DNA of 64,000 nucleotides from Desulfamplus sp. (GCA_015232555.1 JADFZJ010000002.1:62001-126000), one strand, 5' to 3'. Positions 1 through 9,505 are shown, numbered from the stretch's first letter. Made by a program: numbers and translations. Notes: generated by a model not told the origin, from the letters alone.

Positions 1-596
1 TATCTCTCATCGCTTTTTTTAAGCTCTTGCTGAGCCTTGATACGCTCAGCCTCAATTTTAGCTGTATATATGGCAACATCAATGGTGACTTTAAGCTCTC
101 TTGTTGAGATAGGAGTAAGAACATAACCAAATGGGAAATCAAGTTTCACTTCAGATATAGAATCTTCGTTTGTATGTCTTACAATAAAGATAATTGGTAT
201 ATGGTGTTTATCTCTTATCTCTTTTGCAGTTTCTGAGGCATCCATTAGATGATTGACATGTGAAGAGGTTATGTTTGTTGAACAGGAATCTTCTTTATTG
301 AGTCCAATATCCAAAAATATAACGTCTGGAATTGTTGTTTTTGGATATGATTTTATATCTTCGTCTGATATAGACCTATATTCATCTAATAGAGAACTAT
401 CGTCGTCTGATATAGACCTATATTCATCTAATAGAGAACTATCTTCGTCTGATATAGAACTAAGAAAATCAAGAGCTTTTTCTCCTGAACCGACTGTTGA
501 TATAACATCGCAATATAGATAACTAAGTTGCATTTTCAGCTCTTTGATAACTGAATCATCTCCTTCAACAATCATTACTTTTGTCATTTTTATCAT
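1..596 (-). CDS. Response regulator receiver protein (partial, runs off left edge)
   Basis: Reading leftward from 596, the product begins MIKMTKVMIVEGDDSV and has a receiver fold: beta1 with IVEGDD, an alpha1 helix, beta3 with PDVIFLDIGL (likely phospho-acceptor Asp), then IPIIFIV and GYVLTPIS. After this comes a helix heading toward a coiled coil, so an output domain may lie off-window. The start at 596 is favoured by a GAGG five bases upstream; 587 is an in-frame alternative. Two features are odd. The usual conserved Lys before Pro (normally KP) is Thr here, and the first acidic-pocket residue is Gly. A 42-bp tandem repeat inserts SSLLDEYRSISDED-like units into the alpha2/beta3 loop. It lies 113 bases downstream of a histidine kinase on the same strand, which is its probable partner. 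Confidence 0.8.
   Translation of the reverse strand, partial: MIKMTKVMIVEGDDSVIKELKMQLSYLYCDVISTVGSGEKALDFLSSISDEDSSLLDEYRSISDDDSSLLDEYRSISDEDIKSYPKTTIPDVIFLDIGLNKEDSCSTNITSSHVNHLMDASETAKEIRDKHHIPIIFIVRHTNEDSISEVKLDFPFGYVLTPISTRELKVTIDVAIYTAKIEAERIKAQQELKKSDER
361..458. repeat. 42-bp in-frame tandem repeat, about 2.3 copies
   Basis: The string TCGTCTGATATAGA recurs at 361, 403 and 445 with exact 42-base spacing. The first two units are almost identical over their full length and the third diverges after about 14 bases. Being a multiple of three, the repeat keeps the receiver reading frame open and adds 14 residues per unit. Confidence 0.9.
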
Positions 597-709
597 AACA
601 ACCTCATTGTCAACATACATGGCAGACTGAGCTGCGTCAGCCCAAAACTGCTTTTGCCCAAGCTAAAAAAATAAAAAAGGGAGTTGGAAAATTTTATGTT
701 TTTCAGAAT

Positions 710-2452
710 CTATATACAAATAGGCAGAGTAATTGTAAATACAGAACCTTTATCTTTTTCACTCTTAACTGATATTGTGCCGCCAAGTTTTTCAATTATG
801 CGGTAACTGATAGACAGCCCAAGACCAGTTCCCTTTTCTTTCTCTTTTGTTGTAAAGAAGGGATCAAATATCCTATTTTTAATATGTTCAGGGATACCAG
901 AGCCTGTATCTTTGATATCAATGACAATTTTATCACAATCGTTGCGGGAGTCGTGCTCTCTGCGGGTGGTTATTATAACATCTCCCTTATTTGTGATAGA
1001 GTCGATAGCATTATTAAGAATATTGAGAAACACCTGCTGCAACTGAGAACGGTCGCTGTTGATTTCAGGAAGGGCTTTGTCGTAATCGGTCTTAATCGCG
1101 ATATTGTTAATCTGTGCGTGGTGGTTCAAAAATTCAGTAGTTTTAGTAAGCAGAGAGTTAATATCTACACTCTCCATTACAGGTTCCATACTTCTTGCAA
1201 AACCTAACATGTTGTGGGTTATCTTGCCTGCCCTTTGAACATGCTCCTCAATTTTATCAAGGCACTCCTGAAACTCCTTGAAATTAGGACTCTCTTTGAA
1301 CTCCTCCTCATCTAATAGGTCTCGCATCCAGCCAGCTTTTGTAGAGATGATTCCAAGCGGATTGTTGATCTCATGTGCAACTCCAGCAGCCATTTTGCCA
1401 AGTGCTGCTAACTTGTCTGTCTGAATAAGATGTGCATTAAGTTCAGCAACCTCTTTATCCCGCTCCTGAAGAGTGTTGACGCTTATGCTTGTTGTAATTA
1501 CTGTAGTTATTACAATACCAAAAAGAGCAATTAAAAAGAGAGTAATCTGTTCAGCTACCATATCTGAAAAAGATAAAATATTCTCATCAGGATTTTGAGA
1601 CACAACAAGCAGCCACTGTCCCTCTTTTATCCATAAACCATTATAAATACGATTCTTATCAGGACCTTCTCCCTTTCTTATAACAGTTATATTTGCACCA
1701 AACATGCTTGTATCAATTCCTGAATTTGTCAGGATATTATCCTTCTTAAATCGTGAAGGAGATTGATATATGCCGTCTCTGCTTATTATAAAAGCATCTC
1801 CTGTGTTGCCCATCTGTGCAGTGCTCACAATTCTTGTAAAGACATCAAGATCAATAGTTGCCCGTAAAATCCAATTTACTCCATTTCTGTTAGCTCTTAC
1901 AGCAATGATGAAATGAGGAATTTTGCGGTAGCCCATATAGACATCGCTTATATAAAGACCTTTGACCATAACCTGATCAAACCACGCCTCTTTGCTGTAA
2001 TTAATACCTTTAAGATTGTAAGGTCCTATGTAAGCAAGGTGCTCTCCTGCACTGTTGATTACTCCTAAATCAATAAGTCCCCCACCTGTTTTTTGATTGA
2101 TATTTTGAAATAGGCTTTGAAGATGCAATATATCCTGAAAATATTCAGGAGTTGACATATTTGCAATTGCTGCGAGAATTACTAACCTCTCCTCAAGGAA
2201 GATATCAAGTGTCTGAGCACATGCTCTAAGTCTTGAGTTGATCTGCTGTTCAATTCGCTGATGGTAGGCTTTAGCAAATCCATAATATAAAGTGTAGCCA
2301 AGAAGAGCGAGCGGGACAAATGATATGAAAAGAGTCATAATAATTATTTTGCGTCTAAATGCTCGGTACATGGAATCTCCTTTAAACATAGATGGTGGGT
2401 GTAGGTTCACCCTAAATTTTTCTTCTTGTTCATATAAAATCTTCTTGCTCAT
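710..2452 (-). CDS. Membrane sensor histidine kinase with extracytoplasmic Cache-type domain
   Basis: This 580-aa protein has a membrane helix at about residues 33-57, a large extracytoplasmic region of double-Cache character (about 60-300, including LIDLGVINSAGEHLAYIGPY and GDAFIISRDG), a second membrane helix at about 305-328, a HisKA domain with H-box AAGVAHEINNPLG near 355, and an HATPase domain ending with GTGLGLSISYRI. The NtrB-like H-box and the absence of HAMP and PAS domains suggest a soluble-ligand sensor. The ligand cannot be named. It is followed on the same strand by the receiver protein at 1-596, with which it probably forms a two-component pair. Confidence 0.9.
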   Translation of the reverse strand: MSKKILYEQEEKFRVNLHPPSMFKGDSMYRAFRRKIIIMTLFISFVPLALLGYTLYYGFAKAYHQRIEQQINSRLRACAQTLDIFLEERLVILAAIANMSTPEYFQDILHLQSLFQNINQKTGGGLIDLGVINSAGEHLAYIGPYNLKGINYSKEAWFDQVMVKGLYISDVYMGYRKIPHFIIAVRANRNGVNWILRATIDLDVFTRIVSTAQMGNTGDAFIISRDGIYQSPSRFKKDNILTNSGIDTSMFGANITVIRKGEGPDKNRIYNGLWIKEGQWLLVVSQNPDENILSFSDMVAEQITLFLIALFGIVITTVITTSISVNTLQERDKEVAELNAHLIQTDKLAALGKMAAGVAHEINNPLGIISTKAGWMRDLLDEEEFKESPNFKEFQECLDKIEEHVQRAGKITHNMLGFARSMEPVMESVDINSLLTKTTEFLNHHAQINNIAIKTDYDKALPEINSDRSQLQQVFLNILNNAIDSITNKGDVIITTRREHDSRNDCDKIVIDIKDTGSGIPEHIKNRIFDPFFTTKEKEKGTGLGLSISYRIIEKLGGTISVKSEKDKGSVFTITLPICI

Positions 2453-2545
2453 GTTAAATTTTACACGAATGTTGGATCGTGCAATTGATATGCCATTGTG
2501 TTAAGATTGGTATTGAGGTGAGTTGGATGTGTTTGATTTGATTGA

Positions 2546-2581
2546 AAAAAGCTCTTGACACATATACAATCGTGTCAAGAG
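2546..2581 (-). terminator. Terminator-like hairpin in the leader of the kinase gene
   Basis: CTCTTGACAC (2552-2561) and GTGTCAAGAG (2572-2581) are perfect 10-base arms around a 10-base loop. Read on the minus strand, the hairpin is followed at once by six T residues. It lies about 100 bases upstream of the kinase start on the same strand, so it would act as a leader attenuator or as the end of a short upstream transcript. Confidence 0.45.
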
Positions 2582-2676
2582 AAGATATCTCTGAGCATTC
2601 GCCTGATTTTACAAAGTGTAAAGTAATCTGACAGCAAATAACGATTTTTTAAACGTAAAAGTTACAGCCATCAAAG

Positions 2677-2755
2677 CAATTACATTCAAAGAGATCGCAA
2701 AAAAGCTAATATAAATCAATTACATCTAAAGTTCTCGCAAAAAAAGCTAATATGA
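2677..2755. repeat. 40-bp imperfect direct repeat, two copies
   Basis: CAATTACAT starts at 2677 and 2717, and each copy ends in a CGCAAAAAA-GCTAATAT segment. The two units differ by a few substitutions and one A. The repeat is noncoding and of unknown role. Confidence 0.75.
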
Positions 2756-2917
2756 AACTGTCTCACAAAAAATATTATTGATAAATCAAATTATCAGCGT
2801 TATAAGATATCGTTGGAATTATTCATAAATCACTACAATTTTACCAAAATTTATTGATTTTTAATTTTTTTAAAACCTACAATTTTTAATTTTTAGAGAC
2901 ATCGGGAATACAATATT

Positions 2918-4372
2918 ATGCAGTATGAACCTGTAATAGGGCTTGAAGTCCACGCTCAACTTAAAACTGAAACAAAAATATTCTGTGGCTGCTCCACACG
3001 CTTTGGAGCTGAACCAAATGAAAACACCTGCCCTGTATGTACCGGTATGCCGGGAGTATTGCCTGTTTTAAACCATAAAGCTGTAACCTTTGCCATTAGA
3101 TGTGCCCTTGCTACAAACTGCAAAATTGCACGCGAGAGCCGTTTTGACAGAAAAAATTACTTCTATCCTGACCTTCCAAAGGGCTACCAGATTTCCCAGT
3201 ATGCCTATCCAATAGCAGAACGCGGCTACCTCTCAATTGATATTGAAGATGGGCTTGAAAAAATAATAGGAATCACCAGAATCCACATGGAAGAAGATGC
3301 GGGCAAGCTGATACACGATCCACAGAGGGCAAGAAGCATGGTTGATCTCAACCGAACTGGAGTTCCGTTAGTGGAAATCGTAAGTGAACCTGATATCCGT
3401 TCTGCAGCAGAGGCTGGAGCATATTTAAGAAAACTTCACTCCATTTTAAGATATATTGATGTATGCGATGGCAATATGGAAGAGGGAAGTTTCAGATGTG
3501 ATGCCAATATTTCTCTCAGACCTGTTGGCGATGAGAAATTCGGCACCCGAACAGAGCTTAAAAACCTCAACTCGTTCAAGCATGTGGAAAAGGCAATACA
3601 GTATGAGATTCAACGGCAGACCTATCTTCTTGATGAAGGTAAGGAGATTGTTCAGGAGACCCGCCTTTGGGACCCTGTAAAAAACATGACAAAATCAATG
3701 AGGGGTAAGGAAGATGCCCATGACTACCGATATTTTCCTGATCCTGATCTTGTTCCTCTTATTGTTGATGATGCGTGGATTAATGCGGTTAAAGCAGATA
3801 TGCCAGAGCTTCCCAACGATAGAAAATTACGATTTATCAATCAATACAAAATTTCTAATTATGATGCAGATGTTCTTACATCTTCAAGAAATCTTGCAGA
3901 TTATTTTGAGGCAACTGCGGCTCTGCTTAATGATAAGAAACTTGCAGCAAACTGGATAATGGGTCCCATACTTGCAATGGTAAAGAGCGAAGGTAACACC
4001 ATTGAAGACCCTCCAATAGCATCAACTGATCTTGCAGATATTCTTACGCTTCTTGAAAAGAATCTGATTAATACCACTGCTGCAAAGACCATCTTTGAAA
4101 AGATGGTCTCATTAAACAGACAATTTAGTGAAAAATCTGGCAGGCTAAAAGCTGCTCAACTGGTCAAGGAGATGGGACTTGAACAGGTGTCAGATCAATC
4201 TGAACTTGAGACTATTGTAGATGAGGTGATTTCACAGAATCCATCTGAACTTGAGGCTTACAGAAATGGTAAAACAAAACTCTTCAGCTTTTTCATGGGG
4301 CAGATTATGAAAAAAACAAGGGGTAAAGCTGATCCAAAAATAGTTACTCAGCTTCTTAATGAAAAATTATAA
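2918..4372 (+). CDS. gatB: Aspartyl/glutamyl-tRNA(Asn/Gln) amidotransferase subunit B
   Basis: This 484-aa protein is of typical GatB length. It begins with the diagnostic [15 protein letters not shown] and contains CVCTGMPG-type and [18 protein letters not shown] signatures, a central kinase-like catalytic half, and a C-terminal GatB/YqeY helical domain (about 330-484). With GatA and GatC it transamidates misacylated Glu-tRNA(Gln) or Asp-tRNA(Asn) in the cytoplasm. gatA and gatC are not beside it, as is common in this phylum. The following gene starts within 20 bases, so the two are probably cotranscribed. Confidence 0.97.
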   Translation: MQYEPVIGLEVHAQLKTETKIFCGCSTRFGAEPNENTCPVCTGMPGVLPVLNHKAVTFAIRCALATNCKIARESRFDRKNYFYPDLPKGYQISQYAYPIAERGYLSIDIEDGLEKIIGITRIHMEEDAGKLIHDPQRARSMVDLNRTGVPLVEIVSEPDIRSAAEAGAYLRKLHSILRYIDVCDGNMEEGSFRCDANISLRPVGDEKFGTRTELKNLNSFKHVEKAIQYEIQRQTYLLDEGKEIVQETRLWDPVKNMTKSMRGKEDAHDYRYFPDPDLVPLIVDDAWINAVKADMPELPNDRKLRFINQYKISNYDADVLTSSRNLADYFEATAALLNDKKLAANWIMGPILAMVKSEGNTIEDPPIASTDLADILTLLEKNLINTTAAKTIFEKMVSLNRQFSEKSGRLKAAQLVKEMGLEQVSDQSELETIVDEVISQNPSELEAYRNGKTKLFSFFMGQIMKKTRGKADPKIVTQLLNEKL

Positions 4373-4391
4373 CTTTATAATCGGAGTAGCG

Positions 4392-5210
4392 ATGAGATCA
4401 AAAACAATAATAGTAATAAAAGAGAAATTTTATCTTCTTCTTATATGTATCATGCTACAATTTCCAGTATTTATTTTTGCTGAGACAGGAGATATATATC
4501 AAGTCAAAAAAATTTCAATTATTCCATTTGAAATCCACTCTCAGCAAGATTTGTCTTACATAAAAAACGGTGTTTCTCAGATGCTCTCATCAAGGCTTGC
4601 GTGGAAAGATAATACCCTTGTAGCAACTGAAAAAGAGATAAACGAAACTCTTATAAAAATTAATTCTATCAATCGCACTCATTCGGGTTCAGGCACTATG
4701 GGGTCAGCAGACGCTTCCTTTGCTGACTACCTCATTAAAATCGCCGAAAATACGAAATCTGACTATATTATAAGTGGAAGCATAACTGAATTTGCAGGAG
4801 CATTCAGTGTTGATGCCACTGTTTACAGTATCAGTCAAAACAGTTCACAATCTTTTTTTACACAGGCAGAGACACCAGAAAAGATAATCCCCAGTGTTGA
4901 AATATTGAGTGCTAAAATAAATAAAGAGATTTTCAACAGAGAGACACCCTCTCTTGCATTGATAGATGAAGAGAAGAGCAAATCTGCAACCCGTGCAAAC
5001 CCTGAGAAATTGATGCCGTTAGCATCTCTTGAGCAGAGTGAAAAAAAAGAGAAACCTTTCTGGAAATTCTGGGGTAAAGATAAACCATCCGAGACAAGAG
5101 TTGAACAACATCAGCAGCAGGAAGAAGAGGGTGTAATAGAGATACCAATCGATACTGAAGATGATGAAGATCACGAAGAGGATAAAAAACCCTTCTGGAA
5201 ATTTTGGTAA
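4392..5210 (+). CDS. Secreted TolB/FlgO-like protein with duplicated KPFWKFW motif
   Basis: I chose the ATG at 4392 because GGAG lies five bases upstream; an in-frame ATG at 4359 would overlap gatB. The 272-aa product has a signal peptide (residues 1 to about 26, ending FIFAE), then a domain with KKISIIPFEIHS, NGVSQMLSSRLAW and SDYIISGSITEF. This pattern fits the alpha/beta fold of TolB N-terminal and FlgO-like proteins. The C-terminal third is charged and contains KPFWKFW twice, once internally and once as the last residues. The function is unknown. It sits 15 bases ahead of phoB-like and is probably in the same operon. Confidence 0.75.
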   Translation: MRSKTIIVIKEKFYLLLICIMLQFPVFIFAETGDIYQVKKISIIPFEIHSQQDLSYIKNGVSQMLSSRLAWKDNTLVATEKEINETLIKINSINRTHSGSGTMGSADASFADYLIKIAENTKSDYIISGSITEFAGAFSVDATVYSISQNSSQSFFTQAETPEKIIPSVEILSAKINKEIFNRETPSLALIDEEKSKSATRANPEKLMPLASLEQSEKKEKPFWKFWGKDKPSETRVEQHQQQEEEGVIEIPIDTEDDEDHEEDKKPFWKFW

Positions 5211-5225
5211 AACAGGTACAAACTG

Positions 5226-5939
5226 ATGCTAAAAGAGACCATTCTGATTGTTGACGATGAAGAAGATATACTTGAGCTTGTAAAGTATAACCTTGAGCGA
5301 GAGGGTTATACAACAATATCAGCTATTACAGGGGAAGCTGCATTGAAATTGGCATCTGAGATACAGCCCTCTTTAATTGTTCTTGACCTTATGCTTCCAG
5401 GTATAGATGGACTAGAGGTTACAAAAATACTTAGAGCAGCTTGCTCAACTGCCCATATTCCGATTGTGATGCTTACAGCTAAAGGGGAGGAGTCAGATAT
5501 TGTAACTGGACTTGAGCTTGGAGCAAATGATTACATGTCAAAACCTTTTAGCCCAAGAGAGTTAGTTGCCCGTATCAGAGCTATTTTGAGACGAGTTCCT
5601 GCTCAAAGTGGCACTATCAGAGAAACTGACAACATCGGGTACACTATTTTAGGAGAGATGGTGATTGATCATGGAAGGCATATTGTAAAAATAGCTGACA
5701 ATCCAGTTGATCTAACCTATTCAGAATTTGAGCTGCTGGCATTTCTTTCTGCTAAAAGAGGATGGGTATTTACCCGCGGGCAGATTATGGATGCTATTCA
5801 CGGTGACAATTACGCAGTAACAGAGAGAAGTGTAGATGTAATAGTGGCTGGTCTGCGTAAAAAACTTGGAGAGTTTGCCAATTCTATTGAAACAGTCAGA
5901 GGGGTAGGATACAGGTTCAAAGATGATAATCGTGAATAA
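5226..5939 (+). CDS. PhoB/OmpR-family response regulator
   Basis: This 237-aa protein has a receiver domain (residues about 5-120) with acidic pair DDEED, phospho-acceptor Asp in LIVLDLMLPG, and Lys in MSKPFSPREL. A winged-helix trans_reg_C domain follows (about 140-235) with ERSVDVIVAGLRKKLG and VRGVGYRF. It overlaps the next gene, a PhoR-like kinase, which is its cognate partner by position. PhoB-PhoR is a likely assignment by architecture, but no phosphate-transport genes are in the window, so the signal is not proven. Confidence 0.92.
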   Translation: MLKETILIVDDEEDILELVKYNLEREGYTTISAITGEAALKLASEIQPSLIVLDLMLPGIDGLEVTKILRAACSTAHIPIVMLTAKGEESDIVTGLELGANDYMSKPFSPRELVARIRAILRRVPAQSGTIRETDNIGYTILGEMVIDHGRHIVKIADNPVDLTYSEFELLAFLSAKRGWVFTRGQIMDAIHGDNYAVTERSVDVIVAGLRKKLGEFANSIETVRGVGYRFKDDNRE

Positions 5940-7914
5940 AAGAAGAAGAAAAATATTGTGGCAGATTTTCCCCTCTTTTTTAATAATTACTGTTCTTTCT
6001 CTGACTGCTGTAACATTTTATTCTACAAATGTTTTTAAATCTTTTTTTCTAAATAACACCGAACATGACCTTACCAGCAGAGCAGAGTTTGTAAAAAGAG
6101 AGTTTCTCGCACGTTTCCCCAATTTTGACATCACTTCATCAAACATGGATATTGGTGATATTGACCGTCTCTGCAAAGATATTGGTCAAACTACTGGTAC
6201 CAGAGTAACCATTGTTCTTCCGTCAGGTAAAGTTGTAGGTGACTCTTTCAGCAATATTAACTCTATGGAAAACCATAAGCACAGATATGAGATTGCCCTT
6301 GCAATGAAAGATAAAAAAGGGGTTTCAATCAGAAAGAGTGGAACATTGGGAGAGAGCATGATGTATATTGCCCTTCCTGTAGTTAGGTATGATAACTCTA
6401 TATCTGTCAATGCTAATAAAGCTGATCATAATATTGATGTTTTGTGGATTGTAAGGGTCGCAATTTCAATAGCATCCATTGAAAAGCAGATAAGATCAAT
6501 ACAGAAGAATATTTTTATTGCCCTTTTAATTACAGTTACTGCCGCAGCTGGAGCAAGCCTTTTTGTGGCAAGACGGATCACAAGACCAATTGAGGAGATG
6601 AGAAACGGTGCGGCTAATTTTGCAGATGGTAAATTGACCCTTCCCCTTCTTCTACCTGACTCTGAAGAGCTTTTTCAGCTTGCTCTGACCATAAATCTTA
6701 TGGCACAGACGCTTGATGAAAAAATAAAAACATTAGAAGACCGCACTATGGAGCTTGAAGCTGTCCTATCAAGTATGCGAGAAGGTGTGATAGCAGTTGA
6801 TCCTGACGAAAAGATAATTACTGCAAACCATGCTGCTGCTGAAATGTTTGGCTATCCTACTGATCTTATAAAGGGCAGAAATATCCATGAAATATCAAGA
6901 TATTATGAACTTCAGAAACTTCTTTCCAGAGCACTTGCCAATGCTGATCCTGTTGAAGACGATATTGCAATACATGGTAATGGCGACTATATTTACAATG
7001 TGCACTCAACAGCTCTTTGCAACTCTTCAGGAGCAAAACTTGGCATCCTGATTATTTTCCATGATATTACAAGAATACGAAAACTTGAAACCATGCACAA
7101 GGATTTTGCAGCCAATGTCTCCCACGAACTGAAAACGCCGCTCACATCTATAAAGGGTTTTGTGGAAACTCTTGAAAATCTTATTCAGGAGCAGCAAGAT
7201 AGCACTAACCATTGCTTCAAAGATGTTGAAAATAAGTCTGAACAAAATGAGCATAAAAACCAAGATTTTATCAAAGATGACGGACAGCGTTGCAAACATG
7301 AAAAAACGGCAAAATTTATTAAAATCATTCAAAAAAATGTAGATCGTCTTATTGCCTTGATTAATGATCTGCTTGCACTGTCAAGAGTTGAACGGGAGGA
7401 GGGTGCAACTGTCCGACTTGAACCGCATGATATTACCCAGATTATTCAAGCGGCAATTGATGCCTGCACGTCAATCGCTGCTGCTAACAATATCAATATT
7501 GAATATATTTCTCAAAATATTGTTGAAGATGATTCTAAAGGAAATTCAAAAGATAGAAGCATTATAGCTTTAATTGACCCCATCCTCATGGAGCAGGCTA
7601 TAACCAATCTTATTGACAATGCAATCAAATACAGTGCTTCTGGCAATCGGGTTGTTGTTACCTGTGACTCAACTAACCGCACTATTATGATAAATATCAC
7701 TGATTATGGTACAGGTATTGGCGGTGAACATCTTTCAAGAATTTTCAATAGATTTTACAGGGTTGATAAATCAAGAAGCAGGGATATGGGGGGCACTGGT
7801 TTGGGTCTTGCAATTGTTAAACATATTATAAGGTATCATAAGGGTGATATCTCTGTTACAAGCACAGTGGGAAAAGGAAGCACATTTAAAATAACCCTAC
7901 CCGCTGTCTCTTGA
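5923..7914 (+). CDS. PhoR-like sensor histidine kinase with expanded HisKA loop
   Basis: This 663-aa kinase has a TM helix at about 10-30, an extracytoplasmic sensor of about 160 residues, TM2 at about 196-216 and HAMP (RRITRPIEEM). It continues with PAS (about 275-385), HisKA with NVSHELKTPLTSIKGF (about 398-413), and HATPase ending GTGLGLAIVKHII. The start overlaps the regulator by 17 bases; a GTG nine bases later is an alternative. The two HisKA helices are separated by about 35 extra hydrophilic residues (7190-7310), where PhoR proteins normally have a short turn. It pairs with the upstream regulator. Confidence 0.9.
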   Translation: MIIVNKRRRKILWQIFPSFLIITVLSLTAVTFYSTNVFKSFFLNNTEHDLTSRAEFVKREFLARFPNFDITSSNMDIGDIDRLCKDIGQTTGTRVTIVLPSGKVVGDSFSNINSMENHKHRYEIALAMKDKKGVSIRKSGTLGESMMYIALPVVRYDNSISVNANKADHNIDVLWIVRVAISIASIEKQIRSIQKNIFIALLITVTAAAGASLFVARRITRPIEEMRNGAANFADGKLTLPLLLPDSEELFQLALTINLMAQTLDEKIKTLEDRTMELEAVLSSMREGVIAVDPDEKIITANHAAAEMFGYPTDLIKGRNIHEISRYYELQKLLSRALANADPVEDDIAIHGNGDYIYNVHSTALCNSSGAKLGILIIFHDITRIRKLETMHKDFAANVSHELKTPLTSIKGFVETLENLIQEQQDSTNHCFKDVENKSEQNEHKNQDFIKDDGQRCKHEKTAKFIKIIQKNVDRLIALINDLLALSRVEREEGATVRLEPHDITQIIQAAIDACTSIAAANNINIEYISQNIVEDDSKGNSKDRSIIALIDPILMEQAITNLIDNAIKYSASGNRVVVTCDSTNRTIMINITDYGTGIGGEHLSRIFNRFYRVDKSRSRDMGGTGLGLAIVKHIIRYHKGDISVTSTVGKGSTFKITLPAVS

Positions 7915-7991
7915 AAATGTTATAAAAATTTTAGGTCGATATTTAAGTATTTGGGAGTGTAATTTTTTAAATCAAAAACGGGTAATAGCAG

Positions 7992-8939
7992 ATGTTTTTC
8001 AAAAGCGTGGATCATGTGATGGAAAAATTAGAGGCGGCAAATTATATTGCGTCAAAAGAGATTGCCACTGTAATTTTTATTGCCATCTCCACAGATAAAC
8101 CAGTTCTGGTTGAGGGGCCTGCAGGAGTCGGTAAAACCGAACTTGCAAAAGCCCTGTCTGATTGCATGGGCAGAAGGCTTATACGTCTTCAGTGTTATGA
8201 GGGGCTTGATGAGGCAAAAGCACTTTATGAGTGGGAATATGCCAAGCAACTTCTCTATACCCAAATGGTAAAAGATAGAATTAACACAATTATTGCAGAT
8301 ACAATCTCTCTTTCTGATGCAGTTGATAAAATTGCAGCCCAAGAAGATGCCTTTTTTTCAGAACGGTTTATTCAGCCTCGCCCTCTACTTCAAGCTATCT
8401 TATCCCCGGAGCCTGTTGTGCTGCTAATTGATGAGGTAGATAAATCTGATCCTGAATTTGAGGCTTTTCTGCTTGAGCTTTTAAGCGATTTTCAGGTAAC
8501 TATTCCTGAACTTGGAACACGGAAACCTGTAACCATTCCCTTTGTATTTTTGACATCCAACAACTATAGAGATATGAGCGATGCACTAAAAAGGCGGTGC
8601 ATTCACCTGTATATTGACTATCCTACACCACAAAGGGAGAAAGAGATTGTCCAGCGAAAACTTCCTCATATAAACCAGATACTGCTTGACCAAATAATCA
8701 CAAGTGTCAATAAAATAAGGGAAATGGAGCTTAAAAAGAGTCCTTGTGTTTCAGAATCAATTGACTGGGCAAGAGCACTTATGGCACTTGGAGTAAAAGA
8801 ACTTAATGACAGACATATCATGGAAACTCTCAATGTTATATGCAAATACCAGTCAGATCATAATATTGTCAGCCACAATCTAAGCCAAATTCTGCCTCAA
8901 ACGAAGAGTTGTTGCATAAAAGCTGAAACTATTGCATAA
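7992..8939 (+). CDS. MoxR-family AAA+ ATPase (CoxD-like)
   Basis: This 315-aa ATPase has Walker A GPAGVGKT (residues about 41-48), Walker B VVLLIDEVDKSD, sensor-1 LTSNN and arginine-finger region LKRRCIHLYIDYP. The layout matches the MoxR/CoxD branch that acts with a VWA-domain partner to remodel or activate other proteins. The expected CoxE-like VWA partner is encoded 5.7 kb downstream at 14646. The interval is filled by a roadblock protein, an MglA GTPase and three unusual genes. The next gene starts 35 bases downstream in the same direction. Confidence 0.88.
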   Translation: MFFKSVDHVMEKLEAANYIASKEIATVIFIAISTDKPVLVEGPAGVGKTELAKALSDCMGRRLIRLQCYEGLDEAKALYEWEYAKQLLYTQMVKDRINTIIADTISLSDAVDKIAAQEDAFFSERFIQPRPLLQAILSPEPVVLLIDEVDKSDPEFEAFLLELLSDFQVTIPELGTRKPVTIPFVFLTSNNYRDMSDALKRRCIHLYIDYPTPQREKEIVQRKLPHINQILLDQIITSVNKIREMELKKSPCVSESIDWARALMALGVKELNDRHIMETLNVICKYQSDHNIVSHNLSQILPQTKSCCIKAETIA

Positions 8940-8974
8940 AGTTGAGAACTAAAGAAAATATTTAAATTTTAAAC

Positions 8975-9382
8975 ATGGCGGTGAACATGAAATACCCTAT
9001 CTTAACTGAAAAACAGCTTGATGCTATTGATGATATCCTGAATCAGAAACTTATCAAAGCAGGCGTAAGAAATGTTATGCTTATTGACATGGCAGGAAAT
9101 ACTATTTCAAAACAGGATAATGGTAAGTTCAAGCTTGATACCATAGCCTTTGCGGCATTGGCTGCCGGTAATTTTGCAGCCGTGGAAGCTATGGCAAAAC
9201 TTGTTGGAGAATCTGAGTTTTCTCTTTTATTTCATAAAGGAGAGACTGCCAGTGTCCATTTTAGTAAAATAAATAAAGATTTTCTCTTAATTACCATGTT
9301 TCAAAAAGACCTTTCCCTTGGTATTATACGATTGAAAGTAACTGACACTATTGATGCACTTACTAAAGTTATTTATACCTGA
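8975..9382 (+). CDS. Roadblock/LC7-domain protein (MglB-like)
   Basis: This 135-aa single-domain protein shows the roadblock pattern: GVRNVMLIDMAGNTISKQ, AALAAGNFAAVEAMAKLVGE, then FLLITMFQKDLSLGIIRLKV. Roadblock proteins of the MglB group act as GAPs or partners for MglA-type small GTPases, one of which follows 123 bases downstream. An ATG at 8987 preceded by GGTG could be the true start. This protein is shorter than Myxococcus MglB but complete for the domain. Confidence 0.85.
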   Translation: MAVNMKYPILTEKQLDAIDDILNQKLIKAGVRNVMLIDMAGNTISKQDNGKFKLDTIAFAALAAGNFAAVEAMAKLVGESEFSLLFHKGETASVHFSKINKDFLLITMFQKDLSLGIIRLKVTDTIDALTKVIYT

Positions 9383-9505
9383 TTTACAAGGATAATATGT
9401 TATTATTAAAAAGTATAGTACATGATACAAAAAGGTATCACTCTATGATATGTTTAGAAGCATTATTCAGTTATTTGCGGTGATTTGTGGTAAGGAGGAT
9501 ATGTT

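Larger units (their letters stand above)
2453..2917. other. Intergenic region between divergent kinase and gatB
   Basis: This 465-base AT-rich gap separates the leftward kinase from rightward gatB. It holds a hairpin followed by a T-run on the minus strand (2546-2581) and a 40-bp direct repeat (2677-2755). I see no convincing open frame. Promoters for both flanking genes presumably lie here, but I could not pick one with confidence. Confidence 0.6.

Noticed and set aside
253-522. Plus-strand open frame across the receiver gene
   Set aside because: It is the antisense shadow of the receiver on the minus strand; its repeat content comes from the 42-bp tandem repeat.
4392-7914. Assigning the PhoB/PhoR pair firmly to phosphate control
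   Set aside because: No pst, phoU or phosphatase gene is nearby; only the protein architecture supports the name.
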